64,000 nucleotides of DNA from Candidatus Enterococcus murrayae (GCF_017315985.1 NZ_JAFLVR010000001.1:62001-126000), one strand, 5' to 3'; numbered from the stretch's first letter, positions 18,490-27,092 are shown. The notes: a model not told the origin generated them from the sequence alone. A program made the numbers and translations.

Positions 18490-19803
18490 TTAATCAACAA
18501 ATTCGAACTCAAACTTATCAATGCGAACAAGGTCTCCATCCTTGGCTCCTCTAGCTCGCAAAGCTTCATCTACACCCATTGATCGAAGTTGACGTGCAAA
18601 ACGCATGACTGTTTCATCGTGATCGAAATTAGTCATTTTAAAGAGTTTTTCTAGTTTTTCACCGCTGAGAACCCAAGTAGCATCAGGTTCACGAGTAATT
18701 GTAAACTCTGGCTCATCTGATTGGAAGCCGTAATTAACGGTATCTTCTTCCACCTCTTCATCGTACAACAGGAACTCTGGGGTGACTTCAAGTAAGTCAG
18801 CCGTTGCATTCAATAAATTATCCAATCCTTGTTTTGTGACCGCTGAGATCGCAAAAACCGGAATATCATCAGCAAACTCGTCTTCCTTATCTTTTCTTAA
18901 TTGTTCCTTGAATTTTTTCAGGTTCTCTTCTGCGTTTGGCATATCCATTTTATTGGCAACGATGATCTGCGGACGTTCCAATAAACGCAAGTTGTGGGAA
19001 CCTAATTCGTTGTTAATGGCTTGATAATCTTCATAAGGCTCTCTGCCTTCCATTCCGCTCATATCGATTACGTGCAAAATGACCCGCGTACGTTCAATGT
19101 GACGTAAAAATTGCGTACCTAAACCAACGCCTTGCGACGCGCCTTCAATCAAACCAGGCAAGTCAGCTGCCGCAAAACTGCGACCATCACTAGTTGTAAC
19201 CATACCTAAATTAGGAACTAACGTGGTGAAGTGATAGGCACCGATTTTAGGACGAGCGGATGAAATTACTGAAAGAATGGTTGACTTTCCGACAGATGGA
19301 AAACCGACTAAACCGACATCGGCTAAAACTTTCAATTCTAATTCAATATTCCGTTCTTGTCCCGGCTCACCATTTTCAGCTAACTCAGGAGCAGGATTTC
19401 TCGGTGAAGCAAAGCGTGTGTTTCCACGACCGCCGCGACCGCCGTGAGCAACGATTAATTCTTGACCGTTCTCAATTAAATCCCCGATTAATACTCCAGA
19501 ATCGGCATCACGTACTGTCGTACCCGGCGGAACGCTCACGTAAGTATCTTCTGCTCCACGACCGTGCATTCCTTTACTCATTCCGTTTTCTCCTGGTGTA
19601 GCTCTAAAATGACGATTGTAACGAAAATCCATCAACGTACGCAATCCTTCATCAACTACTAAAATGACATCGCCTCCGCGACCGCCATCTCCCCCAGCTG
19701 GACCACCGTCTGGTACATACTTTTCCCGACGAAAGGCTACCATCCCATCGCCGCCTTTACCAGCTTTGACATCGATCGTTACTTGATCTAAAAACATGGA
19801 CAT
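18490..19803 (-). CDS. obg: GTPase ObgE (CgtA)
   Basis: Essential GTPase binding the 50S ribosomal subunit and linking ribosome assembly to growth and the stringent response. The 437-residue product has the glycine-rich Obg fold (1-158; [11 protein letters not shown]-type repeats), a G domain with P-loop [17 protein letters not shown] switch region and NKMD, and a C-terminal OCT domain present in Gram-positive Obg. AAGGAGG is 8 bases before the first ATG. It appears monocistronic. Confidence 0.97.
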   Translation of the reverse strand: MSMFLDQVTIDVKAGKGGDGMVAFRREKYVPDGGPAGGDGGRGGDVILVVDEGLRTLMDFRYNRHFRATPGENGMSKGMHGRGAEDTYVSVPPGTTVRDADSGVLIGDLIENGQELIVAHGGRGGRGNTRFASPRNPAPELAENGEPGQERNIELELKVLADVGLVGFPSVGKSTILSVISSARPKIGAYHFTTLVPNLGMVTTSDGRSFAAADLPGLIEGASQGVGLGTQFLRHIERTRVILHVIDMSGMEGREPYEDYQAINNELGSHNLRLLERPQIIVANKMDMPNAEENLKKFKEQLRKDKEDEFADDIPVFAISAVTKQGLDNLLNATADLLEVTPEFLLYDEEVEEDTVNYGFQSDEPEFTITREPDATWVLSGEKLEKLFKMTNFDHDETVMRFARQLRSMGVDEALRARGAKDGDLVRIDKFEFEFVD

Positions 19804-19965
19804 GTTGGTGTCCTCCTTATCTCTTTATATATTGACTACTGAATTTCCACACTAAACAAAGTCTTGTATATTGTAGCTAGATTAAGCGAAAAAGTCCATT
19901 CTTATTGGTAGAAGCTTAAAAATTTTGTTGGATTTGCTTAGATATTTTCTCTCAGGTAATATCTT

Positions 19966-20024
19966 TTGACAAAAAAATTGATGCGTTGCACAATAAAAAA
20001 TGTAAGGCGTCAAGCTTTGCTTGA
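19966..20024 (+). promoter_or_regulatory. gap promoter and leader stem
   Basis: -35 TTGACA (19966-19971), 17 bases, -10-like CACAAT (19989-19994). A short leader stem TCAAGC-TTT-GCTTGA (about 20010-20024) precedes AGGAGG at 20033-20038; such 5' stems often stabilise highly expressed mRNAs. Confidence 0.6.
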
Positions 20025-20049
20025 TATAAAAAAGGAGGAACTTTTGGTT

Positions 20050-21060
20050 ATGACAGTAAAAGTAGGTATTAATGGATTTGGACGTATCGGTCGTTTAGCA
20101 TTCCGTCGTATCAAAGAAGTATCTGATGATATTGAAGTAGTTGCAATTAACGATCTAACAAGTCCTACAATGTTGGCACAATTATTACAATTTGATTCAA
20201 CACATGGCACATACCCTGGAACAGTTACTGCTACAGAAGATTCAATCGTTGTTGACGGCGAAAAAACTCGTGTATATGCAGAACCAGATGCTAGCAAAAT
20301 TCCTTGGGTAAAAGAAAACGGTGTTGACATCGTACTTGAATGTACTGGTTTCTATACATCTGAAGAAAAAGCACAAGCTCATTTAGACGCTGGTGTAAAA
20401 CGCGTCGTTATCTCAGCTCCTGCTGGTCAAATGAAAACTATTGTTTACAACGTAAATGATGACACTTTAGATTCAAATGACAAGATCATCTCAGCGGGGT
20501 CTTGTACAACAAACTGCTTAGCTCCAATGGCTTACTTCTTAAATGAAGATTTCGGCATTGAAGTTGGTACAATGACAACTGTTCATGCTTATACTTCAAC
20601 ACAAATGTTGTTAGATGGACCAGTTAAAGGCGGCAACTTACGTGCTGCACGTTCAGCAGCTGACAATACTATTCCACATTCAACTGGAGCTGCTAAAGCA
20701 ATTGGCTTAGTTATTCCAGAATTAAACGGAAAATTACAAGGACATGCACAACGTGTTCCCGTAGTTGACGGTTCATTGACTGAATTGGTTTCAGTACTTA
20801 AAACTAAAGTAACTGCTGACCAAGTAAACGAAGCAATCAAAAAACATACCGTTGATAACCCATCATTTGGTTATGACGATCGCGAAATCGTTTCTGGCGA
20901 TGTAATTGGTACAACTCAAGGTTCAATCTTCGACCCAACTCAAACAGAAGTAACTTCTGCTGGGGACTACCAATTAGTTAAAACAGTCGCTTGGTATGAT
21001 AACGAATACGGTTTTACTTGCCAAATGATTCGTTTACTAGAAAAGTTTGCTAACTTATAA
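20050..21060 (+). CDS. gap: Glyceraldehyde-3-phosphate dehydrogenase
   Basis: Glycolytic enzyme oxidising glyceraldehyde-3-phosphate with NAD+ and phosphate. The 336-residue product has the NAD-binding GFGRIGR near the N-terminus, Asp35 in INDLTS typical of NAD specificity, catalytic Cys152 in SCTTNC, the TTVHAYT His region and the C-terminal WYDNEYG. The start is ATG at 20050, the family position, although AGGAGG is 11 bases away. Codon use is biased as for a highly expressed gene. It stands alone rather than in a cggR-gap-pgk-tpi operon, so this may be one of two gap genes. Confidence 0.96.
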   Translation: MTVKVGINGFGRIGRLAFRRIKEVSDDIEVVAINDLTSPTMLAQLLQFDSTHGTYPGTVTATEDSIVVDGEKTRVYAEPDASKIPWVKENGVDIVLECTGFYTSEEKAQAHLDAGVKRVVISAPAGQMKTIVYNVNDDTLDSNDKIISAGSCTTNCLAPMAYFLNEDFGIEVGTMTTVHAYTSTQMLLDGPVKGGNLRAARSAADNTIPHSTGAAKAIGLVIPELNGKLQGHAQRVPVVDGSLTELVSVLKTKVTADQVNEAIKKHTVDNPSFGYDDREIVSGDVIGTTQGSIFDPTQTEVTSAGDYQLVKTVAWYDNEYGFTCQMIRLLEKFANL

Positions 21061-21076
21061 GAGCTAGAATGCGTTT

Positions 21077-21105
21077 TAAAGGGGATCACTTTGATCTCCT
21101 TTTTT
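21077..21105 (+). terminator. Terminator after gap
   Basis: AAAGG-GATCA and TGATC-CCTTT pair around CTT, followed by T6, 16 bases after the stop. Confidence 0.85.
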
Positions 21106-21215
21106 GTTGCACTCATTTAATAAAATTTTTGAAGCAAAAGTCACCGTTTTTTCATAGGAAGTCCATTAAAAGTTTGTTATCATAAGAATGATAATAACTT
21201 TAAAAGGAGAATGTT

Positions 21216-21965
21216 ATGCAATTCAAAAAAATGATGATCGGCGCAAGCTTAGTGTTGTCGATCGGTTTATTCGCGGCCTGCGGCAACGATGGCGGAACAA
21301 AGGAAACAAAAGAAAGTGCTACGAAATCAACTGAATCTAGTGTGGATTTAAATAAATTGACTCTGCCTCAGCTTAATGACAAAGTTACAGACGACGAATA
21401 TTTAGTTGAACTTGTAACAACTGAAGGAAATGTTAAAATCAAGCTTTTCCCAGAACAAGCACCTAAAGCAGTAGAGAATTTCGTAAAACATGCTAAGGAT
21501 GGCTACTACAAAGATACTCTCTTCCATCGTGTGATCAAAGATTTCATGATTCAAGGCGGAGATCCTAAAGGTGATGGCACTGGTGGTGAGAGCATTTGGA
21601 AAAAAGGCTTTAAAACTGAAGACTCGAAACAGCTTTATAATATTCGCGGTGCCCTTTCCATGGCTCGATCAGAATCTCGCAGCAGCAATGGCAGCCAATT
21701 CTTCATCGTAACAAACAAAGAAGATGTTAGTGATGGTTTGGCAATTCAATATTATCCAGAAAAAATTATCGAACAATATAAAAAAGGCGGCGCCCCTCAA
21801 CTTGATGGAGAGTATACCGTATTTGGACAAGTCACTGAAGGCATGGATGTAGTCGACAAAATTGCTGGTGGTGAAGTCAAAGACAGTGGTTCAGGTGAGA
21901 AATCAACACCCGTTGAACCCGTGAAAGTCAATGAAGTAAAAGTTCTGCAAGAACCGAAAAAATAG
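21216..21965 (+). CDS. Cyclophilin-type peptidyl-prolyl isomerase lipoprotein
   Basis: Extracytoplasmic proline isomerase anchored as a lipoprotein, presumably assisting folding of exported proteins. The 249-residue precursor has a signal peptide with lipobox ending at Cys22 (LFAAC), a Thr/Ser/Lys linker to about residue 50, and a cyclophilin domain with FHRVIKDFMIQGGDPKGDG and NGSQFFIV. Residues after about 170 form an insertion and charged C-terminal tail. AGGAG precedes the ATG. Monocistronic. It differs from PrsA-type parvulins by fold. Confidence 0.93.
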   Translation: MQFKKMMIGASLVLSIGLFAACGNDGGTKETKESATKSTESSVDLNKLTLPQLNDKVTDDEYLVELVTTEGNVKIKLFPEQAPKAVENFVKHAKDGYYKDTLFHRVIKDFMIQGGDPKGDGTGGESIWKKGFKTEDSKQLYNIRGALSMARSESRSSNGSQFFIVTNKEDVSDGLAIQYYPEKIIEQYKKGGAPQLDGEYTVFGQVTEGMDVVDKIAGGEVKDSGSGEKSTPVEPVKVNEVKVLQEPKK

Positions 21966-21972
21966 TAAAAGA

Positions 21973-22013
21973 AAAGAACCAAAATCCTGTGTGAGCGGGA
22001 TTTTGGTTCTTTG
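21973..22013. terminator. Bidirectional terminator, cyclophilin gene/fabZ-like gene
   Basis: AAGAACCAAAATCC pairs with GGATTTTGGTTCTT around a 10-base loop, between the convergent genes ending at 21965 and 22025. Confidence 0.88.
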
Positions 22014-22024
22014 TTTGCATAGAA

Positions 22025-22474
22025 TTATTTTTTTTGTTCCTTATCGCCTACGATGAAAGTGAACTCACATTCTGTAACGACCTTCTCTTCTACGGTAGCC
22101 CATGCTTTCGCCGTTCCAACTGGACCTTTAACTTTCTGGATATCAAAGTTCAAAAACAGTGTGTCTCCAGGTCGCACAAACTCTAAGAAATTAGCTTTAT
22201 TGATACCGCCGATATAAGCAGTCTTTCCTTCAAACGCAGCTGATTTCAAAATCAATAATGATCCAGCTTGAGCTAGTGCCTCAACGATTAATGTTCCTGG
22301 CATAATTGGTTCCCCAGGAAAATAACCTTGGAAAAAGTCCTCATTCATTGTTAAATTTTTAACTGCGGTAATATGCTTTTCATCCTCGAATTCTGTGACT
22401 GCATCTAAATAATAAATGGGAAAGCGATTTGGGATCGCAGCCATTATTTCTTCGACATTCATAATTTTTTCCAT
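22025..22474 (-). CDS. FabZ/FabN-like beta-hydroxyacyl-ACP dehydratase homologue
   Basis: Hot-dog-fold protein of 149 residues matching FabZ over its whole length (fatty acid synthesis, dehydration of 3-hydroxyacyl-ACP). Motifs: IPNRFPIYYLD at 14-24, FFQGYFPGEPIMPG at 47-60, EALAQAGS from 65. The family's catalytic His in GHFPG is Tyr51 here (codon TAT on the minus strand), and the usual His of PHRYPF is Asn16; the conserved Glu65 remains. It may be a FabN-like dehydratase/isomerase variant, a non-catalytic partner or a regulator. AGAGGTG precedes the ATG. It is divergent from fabI, and a FabT-like operator lies between. Confidence 0.85.
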   Translation of the reverse strand: MEKIMNVEEIMAAIPNRFPIYYLDAVTEFEDEKHITAVKNLTMNEDFFQGYFPGEPIMPGTLIVEALAQAGSLLILKSAAFEGKTAYIGGINKANFLEFVRPGDTLFLNFDIQKVKGPVGTAKAWATVEEKVVTECEFTFIVGDKEQKK

Positions 22475-22497
22475 TTTGCACCTCTATGAATATTTTA

Positions 22498-22510
22498 TTT
22501 GATTATCAAA
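22498..22510. promoter_or_regulatory. FabT-like operator, fabZ-like side
   Basis: TTTGATTATCAAA is a palindrome of the FabT type (TTTGANNNTCAAA), known in Gram-positive cocci to control fatty acid synthesis genes. It lies about 25 bases upstream of the fabZ-like start. Confidence 0.7.
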
Positions 22511-22563
22511 CTATCATATTCTAACGGTTTAATCAAGTTGTATTGGAACAATCAAAAAAATAG

Positions 22564-22593
22564 TTTGACAATCAAAGCTTTTTCCAACATAAT
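22564..22593 (+). promoter_or_regulatory. fabI promoter with FabT-like operator
   Basis: -35 TTGACA (22565-22570), 17-base spacer, -10 CATAAT (22588-22593). TTTGACAATCAAA (22564-22576) covers the -35 and matches the FabT half-site spacing. Confidence 0.75.
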
Positions 22594-22636
22594 GAGAGCA
22601 TATTATTTTTTATATTATTTAGGAGTGTGTCATTTA

Positions 22637-23392
22637 ATGTCTATTTTATCTGGAAAGAAAATAATCGTAACTGGCGTAGCCAATAAAAAAAGTATCGCTT
22701 GGGGATGTGCCAAAGCAATCGCCGATCAAGGCGCCGAAATCATTTACACCTATCAAAATGACCGAATGAAAAAAAATCTAGTAAAATTAGTTGGTGAGGA
22801 TGCCAACATGTTTGAGCTTGATGTTGCTAGTGATGAAAAAATCGCAGCGGCATTTGAGTCGATTAGAGAAGCCTTTGGTTCAATTGATGGATTGGTCCAT
22901 TCTATCGCTTTTGCCAACAAAGAAGAATTGTCTGGCAATGTAACTGAGATCACTCGTGATGGGTTCCAATTGGCGCAAGACATCAGTGCCTACTCTTTGC
23001 TAGCAGTTTCAAAATATGCTGCTCCATTGATGACTGATGGCGGCAGCATCGTAACTATGACGTATATGGGCTCTGAGCGTTCGATCCCTAACTACAACAT
23101 GATGGGAATTGCCAAGGCCGCTCTAGAGGCAGAGGTTCGTTACTTAGCAACTGAGTTGGCTCCAAAAAACATTCGAGTTAACGCGATTTCGGCTGGAGCT
23201 ATTAAAACGTTAGCGGTAACTGGCGTGAAGGACTATCAATCATTATTGAGTCTTTCGGAGGAACGTACACCAGATAAAGTTGCTGTAACGATTGAAGAGG
23301 TTGGAAATTCTTGCGCCTTCTTACTTAGCCCATTAGCGACAGGAATCATCGGGGACATTATCTATGTCGATAAAGGCGTTCACTTAAGTTAA
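22637..23392 (+). CDS. fabI: Enoyl-ACP reductase FabI
   Basis: NADH/NADPH-dependent enoyl-ACP reductase, last step of each fatty acid elongation round and the triclosan target. The 252-residue product shows the FabI-type nucleotide loop GVANKKSIAWG near the N-terminus and catalytic Tyr143, Tyr153 and Lys160 (NYNMMGIAK) with the FabI Tyr-x6-Lys spacing. AGGAG at 22621-22625 fits the ATG at 22637; a longer open frame upstream crosses the promoter and operators. It is divergent from the fabZ-like gene, probably under joint FabT control. Confidence 0.95.
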   Translation: MSILSGKKIIVTGVANKKSIAWGCAKAIADQGAEIIYTYQNDRMKKNLVKLVGEDANMFELDVASDEKIAAAFESIREAFGSIDGLVHSIAFANKEELSGNVTEITRDGFQLAQDISAYSLLAVSKYAAPLMTDGGSIVTMTYMGSERSIPNYNMMGIAKAALEAEVRYLATELAPKNIRVNAISAGAIKTLAVTGVKDYQSLLSLSEERTPDKVAVTIEEVGNSCAFLLSPLATGIIGDIIYVDKGVHLS

Positions 23393-23400
23393 TTATTTTA

Positions 23401-23427
23401 AAACACGTCATCTTGGCGTGTTTTTTT
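23401..23427 (+). terminator. Terminator after fabI
   Basis: AAACACG pairs with CGTGTTT, followed by a T run, 8 bases after the stop. Confidence 0.85.
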
Positions 23428-23476
23428 GTATTGAACTAGTTAACATTTTTCTGGGTAATGATTACTAGCTGCAAAC

Positions 23477-23508
23477 AAAAAGGCCGCTTTCAATAAGCAG
23501 CCTTTTTA
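23477..23508 (-). terminator. Terminator downstream of the 51-residue membrane protein
   Basis: AAAAAGGC-GCTT and AAGC-GCCTTTTT form a stem around a short loop with one mismatch; on the minus strand T residues follow. It closes the unit ilvE plus small ORF. Confidence 0.8.
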
Positions 23509-23513
23509 CAATT

Positions 23514-23669
23514 TCAAAATATTTCTAATATCCCCATCAGCATCGCAAAAAAGAAACGCCTTACTGGTGACTTAATCGTACTTTTCATGTAATGGATATG
23601 TGCAAGACAGTACCAAAGAATCAAAAACAGTAAGACTAACACACCTAAAACAACCCAAATTATATCCAT
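23514..23669 (-). CDS. Small membrane protein, 51 residues
   Basis: A short frame with AAGGGG 5-6 bases before its ATG. The product begins MDIIWVVLGVLVLLFLILW, a single N-terminal transmembrane helix (about 3-22), followed by a His-containing turn and a basic amphipathic C-terminal half (KSTIKSPVRRFF). Its stop lies six bases from a terminator hairpin, and it starts 29 bases after the ilvE stop on the same strand, so it is probably cotranscribed with ilvE. Not recognised as a known family; function unknown. Confidence 0.72.
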   Translation of the reverse strand: MDIIWVVLGVLVLLFLILWYCLAHIHYMKSTIKSPVRRFFFAMLMGILEIF

Positions 23670-23698
23670 CTTTTCCCCTTAATCTCTTCAAAGAGCAA

Positions 23699-24712
23699 CT
23701 ACACCTCGAAAATCCAACCTTCTGGTGCATCAACATCACCAAATTGAATTCCGACAAGCTCGTCGTATAATTTTCTTGTCATTGGCCCTGTTTCCGTTTC
23801 ACTATAGAAGACATGGAAATCATCCCCATTTTGGATCCCAGCAATTGGCGAGATAATTGCAGCAGTCCCGCAGGCACCAGCTTCTGCAAATTTATCCAAT
23901 TCATCCAGATGAACATCGCCTTCTACGGCATCCATACCAAATCGCTCTTTTGCCAAGTGCAGCAATGAATACTTCGTAATACTTGGTAAAATTGAAGGTG
24001 ATTTAGGAGTAATAAATTGATTCTCATGAGTAATTCCAAAAAAGTTCGCAGAGCCCACTTCTTCAATCTTTGTATGAGTTGCTGGATCTAAATAAATGCA
24101 ATCAGAAAAATCACGATCATGAGCGATTTTTCCTGGTAATAAACTCGCAGCATAATTTCCACCCACTTTAGCAGCGCCAGTTCCAAACGGGGCTGCCCGA
24201 TCATACTCCGATACAATAAAATTACTCGGTGTCAAGCCGCCTTTGAAGTAAGGACCGACTGGCATACAAAAAACGCCGAATAAGTATTCCGGTGCTGGTA
24301 CAATTCCGATATTCGGCCCTACTCCAATCAAATAAGGACGGAGATACAAAGTCGCTCCCGTTCCGTAGGGAGGAACATACTCTTCGTTAGCACGCACTAC
24401 TTGCTTAACAGCATCAATAAATTTATCTTCTGGAACAGCGGGCATCTGTAAACGTTCGGCACTTCTATTCAAGCGTTTCGAATTTTCATCTGGTCGAAAC
24501 AAATTGATTTTTCCGTCCTTGCGTCGATAAGCCTTTAGTCCTTCAAAACATTCTTGCCCATAGTGGAGACATGTTGAGCCTTCATTGATGGTGATCGTAT
24601 TATCCTCTGTCAATACGCCTTCATCCCACTGTCCATTTTTCCAATGAGAAATATAGCGGAAAGGTGTTTTAATATAGTCAAACCCTAACTCTTCCCATTT
24701 TATATTCACCAT
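23699..24712 (-). CDS. ilvE: Branched-chain amino acid aminotransferase
   Basis: PLP-dependent class IV aminotransferase interconverting Leu, Ile and Val with their 2-oxo acids. The 337-residue product is of the long BCAT subfamily, with the PLP-binding Lys182 in GAAKVGGNYAAS, YLRPYLIG, and the cofactor phosphate region GACGTAAIISPI. AAGGAG precedes the ATG. In enterococci this enzyme may serve amino acid catabolism as well as synthesis. A CodY-like sequence is upstream of its promoter. Confidence 0.96.
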   Translation of the reverse strand: MVNIKWEELGFDYIKTPFRYISHWKNGQWDEGVLTEDNTITINEGSTCLHYGQECFEGLKAYRRKDGKINLFRPDENSKRLNRSAERLQMPAVPEDKFIDAVKQVVRANEEYVPPYGTGATLYLRPYLIGVGPNIGIVPAPEYLFGVFCMPVGPYFKGGLTPSNFIVSEYDRAAPFGTGAAKVGGNYAASLLPGKIAHDRDFSDCIYLDPATHTKIEEVGSANFFGITHENQFITPKSPSILPSITKYSLLHLAKERFGMDAVEGDVHLDELDKFAEAGACGTAAIISPIAGIQNGDDFHVFYSETETGPMTRKLYDELVGIQFGDVDAPEGWIFEV

Positions 24713-24740
24713 TCTATCATCTCCTTCTTATTTAAATGTT

Positions 24741-24794
24741 AGTCTATCATTTTCTCACACCATTGTCATGATTTTTTTTGATTATAAGAAAATT
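24741..24794 (-). promoter_or_regulatory. ilvE promoter and possible CodY box
   Basis: Minus-strand -35 ATGACA (24764-24769), 17 bases, -10 TAGACT (24741-24746). Upstream, AATTTTCTTATAATC (24780-24794) matches the CodY consensus AATTTTCWGAAAATT at 12 of 15 positions; AT-rich DNA makes this match weak. Confidence 0.45.
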
Positions 24795-24870
24795 ATGATT
24801 GGACAGGTAAGCGGTCGACAGAAATGCGAAAGATTGTTACACTATTTTTATTAATTTATCGAGGTGGCTT

Positions 24871-25785
24871 ATGTTTTTATTTACGACGCAAACAGTGGAC
24901 TCCAGTAGCACAAATGTCGTTGATCAAGCAACGGAACAATTATCCGCTTGGCAAAAATACTGGCAGGCAATCAATTGGGATCGGGTATTTTCCATTTTGA
25001 TCCAAAAAGGTTTAACGATTTTAGCCGTATTACTGCTGTTTTATTTAATCAGAAAAATCGGTAGTTTCTTGATTAATCAATCATTTGAACGACAAAAGAA
25101 AAAAATGACTGATAATGCTACTAGAATTGAAACAATTCATGCCTTATCAATCAATATTTTTTCCTATACGCTCTTTTTCTTTTTCCTTTATTCCATTTTA
25201 GATACACTCGGTATACCTGTCGGTTCTCTTTTAGCCGGTGCTGGAATTGCCGGAATCGCTATTGGTTTAGGCGCACAGGGTTTTACAAATGACATTATCA
25301 CTGGTTTTTTCATTATTATGGAGCAGCAGATTGACGTCGGCGACTACATTCGACTAACGGATCTGAGCGTGGAAGGAACCGTCACTTCTGTTGGCATTCG
25401 GATGCTGCAAATGAAATCAACGGATGGAACTGTTCACTTTATTCCTAATCGAAACATCACAACAATCAGTAATCTTTCTCGTGCTCATATGCAAGTCAAG
25501 GTAGATATTCGTATCCAACCAGACGAAGGCTATGATAAGATTAGTCGGCTAATTGATGAAGCAAATCAAAAGCTTGCAGAAGAATTTAATGACGAAATAT
25601 TTGATGGACCGTCGCTTTTTGGAATGGTTGATCTAGGCAATAGCAACTATGCTATTCGAACAATTCTATACGTGACAAACGGCAAGCAATACAAGCTGCA
25701 GGAAGAATTTTTATCTGCCTATGTAAAAATCTTAACTAAAAACGGCTTTACGATTCCGAATAATCCAATTTCTATCGGGAAATAA
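24871..25785 (+). CDS. MscS-family mechanosensitive channel
   Basis: Small-conductance mechanosensitive channel of the cytoplasmic membrane, relieving turgor on hypo-osmotic shock. The 304-residue product has transmembrane helices near 45-65 and 95-115 and the pore-lining glycine/alanine helix GAGIAGIAIGLGAQG around 127-141, followed by the beta domain (EGTVTSVGIRMLQM) and an alpha/beta cytoplasmic domain. GAGGTGG precedes the ATG. It resembles the YkuT-type proteins of Bacillus. Divergent from ilvE. Confidence 0.93.
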   Translation: MFLFTTQTVDSSSTNVVDQATEQLSAWQKYWQAINWDRVFSILIQKGLTILAVLLLFYLIRKIGSFLINQSFERQKKKMTDNATRIETIHALSINIFSYTLFFFFLYSILDTLGIPVGSLLAGAGIAGIAIGLGAQGFTNDIITGFFIIMEQQIDVGDYIRLTDLSVEGTVTSVGIRMLQMKSTDGTVHFIPNRNITTISNLSRAHMQVKVDIRIQPDEGYDKISRLIDEANQKLAEEFNDEIFDGPSLFGMVDLGNSNYAIRTILYVTNGKQYKLQEEFLSAYVKILTKNGFTIPNNPISIGK

Positions 25786-25823
25786 AAAGCGATCCATGAA
25801 TAATTCTCATGGATCGTTTTTTA
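25786..25823. terminator. Bidirectional terminator, mscS/DJ-1-like gene
   Basis: AAAAAGCGATCCATGA and TCATGGATCGTTTTTT pair around a 6-7-base loop between two convergent stops. Confidence 0.9.
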
Positions 25824-26411
25824 TTAAGAAAATGTATCGCTATATTTTTCACGATACCCGTAGTAACCCAATCGATACAAATCAACTTCTTTTTTTGCCT
25901 GAATTAAACTATCACCAATTAATTGCAAAACAAATTCAGTAAATTCTAATGCAGCTGTGCCATTGGCAGTGACGAGGTTTCGATCACTAACAGCCTGTCT
26001 TTCATAAAAATTTTCTGGAGTTCGATAGCTTGGAAAAGCTTGCAAAACGGCACGAGCATTTCCAGTATGCTTATACTCTTCTAAAAAACCGTGTCTAGCC
26101 AAATAATCCACCGCCCCGCAAATTGCAGCAACAGGCATTTCGTGCAATAGTTGTTTTTCAATTATACGATAAAGTTCTTGGCTATGAATATTCCAAGAAT
26201 TGCCGCCAATCAAAACCAGCAAATCGATTCTCTGATTGATTTCGGAAAATTTCAAATCAACCACTGTCTGCAATCCGCCGATTGATTCTACCTGCGGTAA
26301 ATTTGAAGCAGTTTTTATTTGCCAATCGTTTCTCTGATTTAGCAGACTCAACAGGTAAGCACCTTCCCAGTCAGCATATTGATCCAGTAAAACAAACAAT
26401 GCAGTTTTCAT
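25824..26411 (-). CDS. DJ-1/PfpI family protein
   Basis: Class I glutamine amidotransferase-like protein of 195 residues, similar to YdeA/DJ-1-type proteins. The nucleophile-elbow Cys98 is in AAICGAVDYLARHG and an acidic partner Glu16 in DWEG, as in the superfamily. Members act as chaperone, deglycase-type or protease-like enzymes, and the substrate cannot be told from sequence. The start is an ATG six codons inside the open frame, giving the usual MKTALFVLLD. Monocistronic on the minus strand. Confidence 0.88.
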   Translation of the reverse strand: MKTALFVLLDQYADWEGAYLLSLLNQRNDWQIKTASNLPQVESIGGLQTVVDLKFSEINQRIDLLVLIGGNSWNIHSQELYRIIEKQLLHEMPVAAICGAVDYLARHGFLEEYKHTGNARAVLQAFPSYRTPENFYERQAVSDRNLVTANGTAALEFTEFVLQLIGDSLIQAKKEVDLYRLGYYGYREKYSDTFS

Positions 26412-26500
26412 ACTATCTCTCCCCTCCATTTTATTGAATACCCTTAGTTTAACAAAAATGAAAAGGGAAAGCTCATAGATTCCGTTAGTTTATCGTTTTT

Positions 26501-26770
26501 TTACCAACTCGCTTTTTTAACACCTGGTATTTGACCTTGGTGGGCCAGTTCACGGAATTTTATTCGCGACATACCAAATTTTCTCATATATCCTCTTGGT
26601 CTGCCATCAATCAAATCGCGGTGCTTTAAACGGTTAGGATTTGAGTCTCGTGGTAATTTTGCCAGTCCTTCATAATCTCCGGCCGCTTTTAATGCGAAGC
26701 GTTGTTCTGCATATTGTTCGATCAAAGCCTGCTGCTTGTACATCTTTACAACTTTAGATTTTTTCGCCAT
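26501..26770 (-). CDS. rpsN: Ribosomal protein S14, zinc-independent paralogue
   Basis: Small-subunit ribosomal protein of 89 residues. It lacks the CxxC...CxxC zinc ribbon of the main Gram-positive S14 and has the longer C-minus form ([14 protein letters not shown], then [20 protein letters not shown]). Such paralogues replace the zinc-binding protein when zinc is scarce. It stands alone, outside any ribosomal protein operon, as these paralogues usually do. A Zur-like palindrome lies 34-56 bases upstream of the start codon. Confidence 0.95.
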   Translation of the reverse strand: MAKKSKVVKMYKQQALIEQYAEQRFALKAAGDYEGLAKLPRDSNPNRLKHRDLIDGRPRGYMRKFGMSRIKFRELAHQGQIPGVKKASW

Positions 26771-26803
26771 TTATTTACTCTCCTATATTTTAATTAATCG
26801 AGC

Positions 26804-26826
26804 TTAACCGTAATGGTTCCTATTTA
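26804..26826 (-). promoter_or_regulatory. Candidate Zur box upstream of rpsN paralogue
   Basis: Read on the minus strand, the 23 bases include ATTACGGTTAA as the right arm of a 9-1-9 type element and match the Bacillus-type Zur consensus (core TCGTAATNATTACGA) well on the right half and partly on the left. Inferred from motif memory and gene context. Confidence 0.5.
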
Positions 26827-26908
26827 AACACTATGAAAAAATAGCATGTCTGCTTTATAAAGTCAATTTATCTGTATTTTAGTTTTACTTTTATATCTGA
26901 TTCAGAGC

Positions 26909-26967
26909 ATTTTGACCTTTCGCTCAAAAAAGCAGGCCTAGCTTTGATTGAATTGAGCGGACAAAAT
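26909..26967. other. Nested inverted repeats between rpsN and cbpB
   Basis: Three nested pairs lie in order: ATTTTG/CAAAAT (26909-26914 with 26962-26967), GCTCAA/TTGAGC (26922-26927 with 26953-26958) and AAAGC/GCTTT (26929-26933 with 26941-26945). Together they could form a long imperfect hairpin. No gene overlaps it. Confidence 0.4.
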
Positions 26968-26982
26968 GATACGAAAACTAAC

Positions 26983-27030
26983 TAAAAAAGCGAAACCTCA
27001 CATACTATCGGAATTGATAGAAATATGAGG
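26983..27030 (-). terminator. Probable terminator downstream of cbpB
   Basis: On the minus strand CCTCATA...CTATC pairs with GATAGTATG-GAGG around a short loop, followed by TTTCGCTTTTTT. Confidence 0.65.
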
Positions 27031-27092
27031 AGTCACTTTTATATTTGCTGTATTTTTTTAAAAGACTTTTGCTTCAACCGTTTTTCGTCTTT

